Of a stretch of DNA of 64,000 nucleotides, positions 60,557 to 64,000 are shown piece after piece. The stretch comes from Ctenosaura bakeri (taxonomy: Eukaryota; Chordata; Lepidosauria; Squamata; Iguanidae). The DNA is taken from contig CAOLHI010001253.1 in NCBI GenBank assembly GCA_948474755.1, positions 348,998 to 412,997 on the forward strand, read 5' to 3'. Position 1 is the stretch's first letter. Each line of letters starts with the position of its first letter. Position numbers and translations under genes: made by a program. The notes beneath the pieces are model-generated. The model was not told the origin of the DNA and made no database searches. It saw only the letters and a list, made by a program, of their open reading frames with translations.

Positions 60557-61361
60557 TGTTACCATGCCGTACACCCCCACTCCATGATATGATAAAATTG
60601 GCAATGAACATTATTTAATTGGCTGAGGGAAATATAAATCATATACTGTTATGGCTGAAAAGCCATGCTGGCAAAGAGGAGTAGCTGAACACATGCCAAA
60701 GTAGGTCAAGCGGCATGGCCAGATCATAGTTCAAGAGATCAGTCGGAAAGCTAATATGATAATCCTCTCAATGATTTAACCTTCAAACATGCAACTGATG
60801 GTCATCAGCCTGTTCCTTTTTCCTGCCAAAACTCTCCTTTGTTTCCTCACCTGCCCAAACATTCCCATCAATGGTTTGTTATCTAATGCTAAGACCATTA
60901 GCTCAATCTAGACCCCATTGTTTGTTCTGCCAGAGAGCTATTAACATCTTCCTCTTCGGGACAGCAGAAGGTATTTAAAACTTGGCTCTGAGTGTGCAAC
61001 TCATAGTACACTGGCCCTAGGTGGTCACCACATTGCTTTGTCTTTTCTCTTCAGGATAGGGATATATGGCCCACTTCACCCCAACTTCTTGCTATCCAAT
61101 TTTTCCTTCCATTCCTTTGGTTAGCCTTTTGTGGTTGTGAGACTGCTTGAATCTTGTGTGTGTTTGTGATTTTCCCCAATAAAATATTATTTTAATCTCC
61201 AAGTGGTGTCCCTGCATGAGTACTGGTATACACAGGTGGAAAGATCCTATATGGTTACCCCACTCTTGCAGGCATCACTTTTGAGCTAATAATTCCCCAC
61301 CATTCCATGCAGGCACTGGCATTGCAGGTGGACCCTGAGTCACCCACCTTTTGGAATAATA
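60557..61361 (+). mobile_element. Solo LTR, family B, TSD CTTG
   Basis: It starts TGTTACCATGCCGTACACCC and ends near GGAATAATA, about 805 bp. Flanks are CTTG at 60553-60556 and 61362-61365 (possibly ACTTG). A TATTTAAAA box is near 60972-60980 and AATAAA at 61178-61183. The order of blocks matches the minus-strand LTR at 51721-52605. No viral coding sequence is adjacent. Confidence 0.85.
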
Positions 61362-61365
61362 CTTG

Positions 61366-61687
61366 TATCATATTAATAAGACAGGAGGATAAGATGCAAT
61401 AAAATGTTGCCAAGGGAAGTGCTGTTCTTCAATTTTCCACTGTGAGATATGCCTGTCTATCTGGAATTAAGTCACAGTGGGTTCTGTGGGATTTATTCCC
61501 AGATAGCAGAGTGCAGAATAACACTGTTAGGTCAGTAAGCCATACTTTCCCCTGTTCCACCACAGATGGAAAACATCTCAATACTAATGAGATAGATCTT
61601 CTGTAGAGCAAAAATGGACAACCTTTTCAGCTGGGAAGGCCATATCCAGTGTGATCTAGGTGCTGGGGAATGCAATTGTACGTGTTC

Positions 61688-61725
<38 letters not shown>

Positions 61726-62720
61726 GCAGACAGACACACAGACAGACACACAGACTTACACAACACTGGGGCTGTGCACCAGAGCTTTATAAATTGCATT
61801 TTCATCCACACTTGCTGCTTATTATTTTAGCTGTTGCTTCTTCAGTGCTAATAACACTCAGCCAAAGTTTGAAAGCCCAATTTTTGAGGAACACAGTTCC
61901 CAAAACCCCTGAGCTAGCATTGCTGTTCTGGTACATGTTGTCCAAAAACAGGCAGTTTCTCAGATTCTGACCTTGGCACTAGTGAACCTAACATTTCATC
62001 AAGTTTTCAAAATACAGGTGTCAGGCTTATGGGGAAAAAGAAAGTTTTCTAAGTTATTTCAACCTTTGATCTGTTTGCACACCAAGGAGAAGTAGCAAAG
62101 ATACAGTAAGCAAAAAAGGAAATCAATAACCAGAGACTGACATCCTTTTATCTTGGGGAAGGCTTTCTCATCAAAACCAGCAACCTTTGTTTCCTTAGAA
62201 ATGGCTGGAATTCATATCAGTAGAGAGAAACCTGGTGACCAGTTATCCATGGCTGGTGGCAAACGGGAAAGTAGCTGAAGTAGACTCTCAATGCTTTTGT
62301 TCACATATATGAAGTTCAGGCAGTTGACTGATGATAACTGGCTCGATGGTGTAAACAAGCCCTCTGATTATCACCCAGGAAAGTCTGTTACTGGACGGAT
62401 AAAGGGAGGAGGAATTTTCCTTAGCTCTTAGAGTAGGTGGGGGGATTTTTAATCTAATCTGTCGTCTGGAGGTGGTTGTAATTCATTATTGTATTACTGT
62501 GAGGGAGTGCTTTGAAGAATCCTCAGCTAAGCAAAAGGAAGCCTGTCCCACAATTACAGTGAGAACTCTCCTAGCCACTATTAATTATTTTTAAAAAAAT
62601 ATTTTTTATGAAAAATACAGTTTTAAGATATAAAACAGTACATATAGAAATACAAACCACAAAGACAAATAACAATAACTACTAACAAAAATAACCTAGT
62701 CTTTAAAAAAAAAGGCAAAA
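61366..62720. other. Intergenic stretch
   Basis: A CT/CA microsatellite is at 61690-61760. 62580-62720 is very A-rich. I can name no gene. Confidence 0.55.
61690..61760. repeat. Compound (CT)n/(CA)n/(CAGA)n microsatellite
   Basis: A CT tract runs into CA and then ACAGACAGAC units. Confidence 0.93.
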
Positions 62721-62786
62721 AATTAGGGCCTTTCTGCCCTACACTGTTATAGTGAGTAGTAGGGAGGTGTAGCTCCTGTCAAAAGT

Positions 62787-62885
62787 GATTTATGACCCTC
62801 AAATTTGATTGATTTACGACCCGTCAGATTTGATTGATTTATGACCTGTCAAAAGTGATTGATTTATGGCCTGTCAAGAAATGAC
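62787..62885. repeat. Four 24-25 bp tandem subterminal repeats
   Basis: The units start at 62787, 62811, 62836 and 62861. The consensus is GATTTATGACCYGTCARA followed by a variable AWKTGATT. They sit about 60 bp inside the terminal sequence, where DNA transposons often carry transposase-binding repeats. Confidence 0.9.
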
Positions 62886-62899
62886 TGGCACCTATCAAT

Positions 62900-63250
62900 C
62901 TCCCTCCCCCGGAAGTACTAGGGCGGGACATCCGGAAGGGGCCGTACCCCTGCCCACCCACGTGGTCCAAGCCGTCCAATGGGGCGACTTCTAAACTGGG
63001 TTCCCATGGGGCCCCAGCGGAGCCACGTGACCCCCTCAGATCCACGCCGGCCAATCACGGGCGACTTCCGGCTCGCGCTGCCATTGGTCCAGCGGGGCCG
63101 TGTGACCCCTCGAATAGCCCGCCCCACCACCCTCGACCAATAGGGACGGACCTGGACCCCTCAGAAGCACGTGTGTCAAACCGGCCAATAGGAAGACGCC
63201 CTTGGAGAGATATATTGTGGGGAGAGAAGCGGCCATTGTTGCATGCCCGG
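62900..63250 (+). promoter_or_regulatory. GC-rich promoter with repeated CCAAT and CACGTG boxes
   Basis: CCAAT boxes lie at 62976-62980, 63051-63055, 63137-63141 and 63185-63189, with an inverted one (ATTGG) at 63083-63087. Perfect CACGTG boxes lie at 62959-62964, 63024-63029 and 63168-63173. ETS-like CCGGAAG/ACTTCCGG and GC-box GGGCGGG motifs are also present. A TATATT at 63210-63215 could be a weak TATA element. The DNA is CpG-rich against an AT-rich background. It lies directly before the gene at 63271. Confidence 0.75.
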
Positions 63251-63270
63251 ACAAGTCCTGCGGAGACAAC

Positions 63271-63399
63271 ATGGAGGCGCCAACCACCCCTCAGCAATGC
63301 AGTTTGGATGCAGATAAAGAGAATTGTCCACCAGAGGAAGAGTCCCAAATGTGGCACACTATGTTAGACTCTCTCTCAGCAGAGAATGCTGTAGCGCAG
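63271..63399 (+). CDS. Unrecognised gene, exon 1 (KEN-box-like protein)
   Basis: The ATG at 63271 has a good context (ACAACATGG). The exon gives 43 codons and ends in phase 0 at GCGCAG before GTAAAA. The peptide starts MEAPTTPQQCSLDADKENCP and is acidic. KEN at residues 16-18, with a proline two residues on, resembles an APC/C degron, which would fit a cell-cycle-limited protein (inference). An upstream out-of-frame ATG at 63243 with weak context overlaps the start and could reduce translation. I do not recognise the family. Confidence 0.6.
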
Positions 63400-63480
63400 G
63401 TAAAAGGGGAAACATATCTGGAGAGTTCGGGGCTACCCTGGGGAGACCAGAAACTAATAATCATTGTTCTCCATTTTCAG

Positions 63481-63582
63481 GAACCTGGGACAAGCTGTGG
63501 TGAGGTACAAGTTGCTGAAAGGACTGTCCAGGAGCCATGCACAACAGCATTGCTGAAGCTGGCAGCCATAGGAGAAATACAG
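63481..63582 (+). CDS. Unrecognised gene, exon 2
   Basis: This exon of 102 nt (34 codons) has phase 0 at both ends. It follows an 81-nt intron ending CATTTTCAG and precedes GTTTGT. It encodes EPGTSCGEVQVAERTVQEPC and then TTALLKLAAIGEIQ. There is no known motif. The frame continuity across both tiny introns supports a real spliced gene, but splicing is predicted only from the sites. Confidence 0.55.
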
Positions 63583-63662
63583 GTTTGTGAACATATATGG
63601 GGGTCAGTAGGTGAGACATATTGTATGGGCCACATTTTAAAACTCTTCCTGTTGAATTTTAG

Positions 63663-64000
63663 GACTCTGTAGAGCTGGTGGCCACACAACCTGCACATGT
63701 CAGAATGCAAAGGATCTTGGGCCTGGAAGCCGCACCCATTTCATCAAAGAAAAGATGGAGAGCAATGAAATCTTTGACAAGAGTCATCCTTTATGTGATT
63801 ATAAATAAAGTCCTTGATGAATATCTAGAGAGAAAATGCTGGGCTTGTCAAGAAAAATCTGAGGGTCAGCAGTCACACACCTGTCTAATGTGGAATAAAA
63901 AAATTATATCTAAACATTTGAGGAAAATATGCAGTAAAATAAGCTTTGCACATGTATTTCAAGAAATCATCATACTAGGGTCTGCCTTAAATCTTCTTGA
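63663..64000 (+). CDS. Unrecognised gene, exon 3 (Cys/His cluster), open at window end
   Basis: After an 80-nt intron ending GAATTTTAG the frame stays open for 338 nt to the window edge (112 codons). It contains a basic segment SSKKRWR (residues 104-110). A predicted amphipathic stretch follows (TRVILYVIINKVLDEYLERK), then C136-x2-C139-x9-H149-x-C151, a plausible zinc-binding knuckle, and a hydrophobic/basic region. No DDE, Myb or THAP signature is seen. It could be an accessory or DNA-binding protein of the mobile element, or a host gene. Confidence 0.55.

Larger units (their letters stand above)
62726..64000 (+). mobile_element. Left end of candidate autonomous DNA transposon
   Basis: After TTA (62723-62725) the sequence GGGCCTTTCTGCCC, then TACACTGTTATAGTG, matches the terminus of the local fold-back MITEs (GGCCATTTCTGCACTAGACTG...). 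It continues into non-MITE sequence: four subterminal 25-bp repeats, a GC-rich promoter and an intron-containing gene still open at the window end. TTA fits the 3-bp target duplications of the relatives. The right terminus and a transposase are not in view, so the element call is an inference. The alternative is a MITE remnant lying beside a host gene. Confidence 0.5.

Noticed and set aside
62839..63357. Several minus-strand frames across the GC-rich promoter
   Set aside because: High GC content lowers stop frequency. They overlap each other and show no motif, and the CCAAT/CACGTG array and spliced + strand gene explain the region better.

Overview
The window is nuclear DNA from an amniote, most likely a squamate reptile (lizard or snake). 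The evidence is one multi-exon vertebrate gene with long introns, CR1 LINE copies with the ATTCTATGA-type 3' end, a BovB/RTE-like LINE piece, tRNA-derived SINEs of the Sauria type, SINEs built on 5S rRNA, and many short non-autonomous DNA transposons. No bacterial features are present.

Positions 1-16914 hold the 3' part of TANC2 on the + strand: seven internal exons, one 30-nt in-frame microexon, and the large terminal coding exon. TANC2 is a postsynaptic scaffold protein. The exons seen here encode the C-terminal ankyrin repeats, the TPR region and the proline/serine-rich tail, which ends in the PDZ ligand ESNV. A long 3' UTR probably follows, perhaps as far as about 23.7 kb.

Positions 24-62 kb look intergenic and are dominated by repeats. 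(i) Fold-back and other MITEs have termini of the form GGNCNTTTCYRCA and 3-bp target duplications. (ii) There are five solo LTRs in two families, four with visible or near-visible target duplications and one inserted inside an older fold-back element. (iii) There are LINE fragments: CR1, an L2/CR1-group copy with recognisable reverse transcriptase pieces on the minus strand, and BovB/RTE. (iv) There are tRNA-derived SINEs, two SINEs carrying the 5S rRNA internal promoter, and microsatellites. I see no CYB561 or ACE exon, the neighbours known downstream of TANC2 in mammals.

The right edge (62726-64000) is the most unusual part. A terminal sequence matching the fold-back MITEs is followed by four 25-bp subterminal repeats. 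Next comes a GC-rich promoter with five CCAAT boxes and three CACGTG boxes. Last is an unrecognised gene of at least three exons, with 80-81 nt phase-0 introns, a KEN-box-like motif and a C-x2-C-x9-H-x-C cluster, still open at the window end. I read this as the left end of a candidate autonomous DNA transposon that could have given rise to the local MITEs. The right end and any transposase lie outside the window, so this is an inference.
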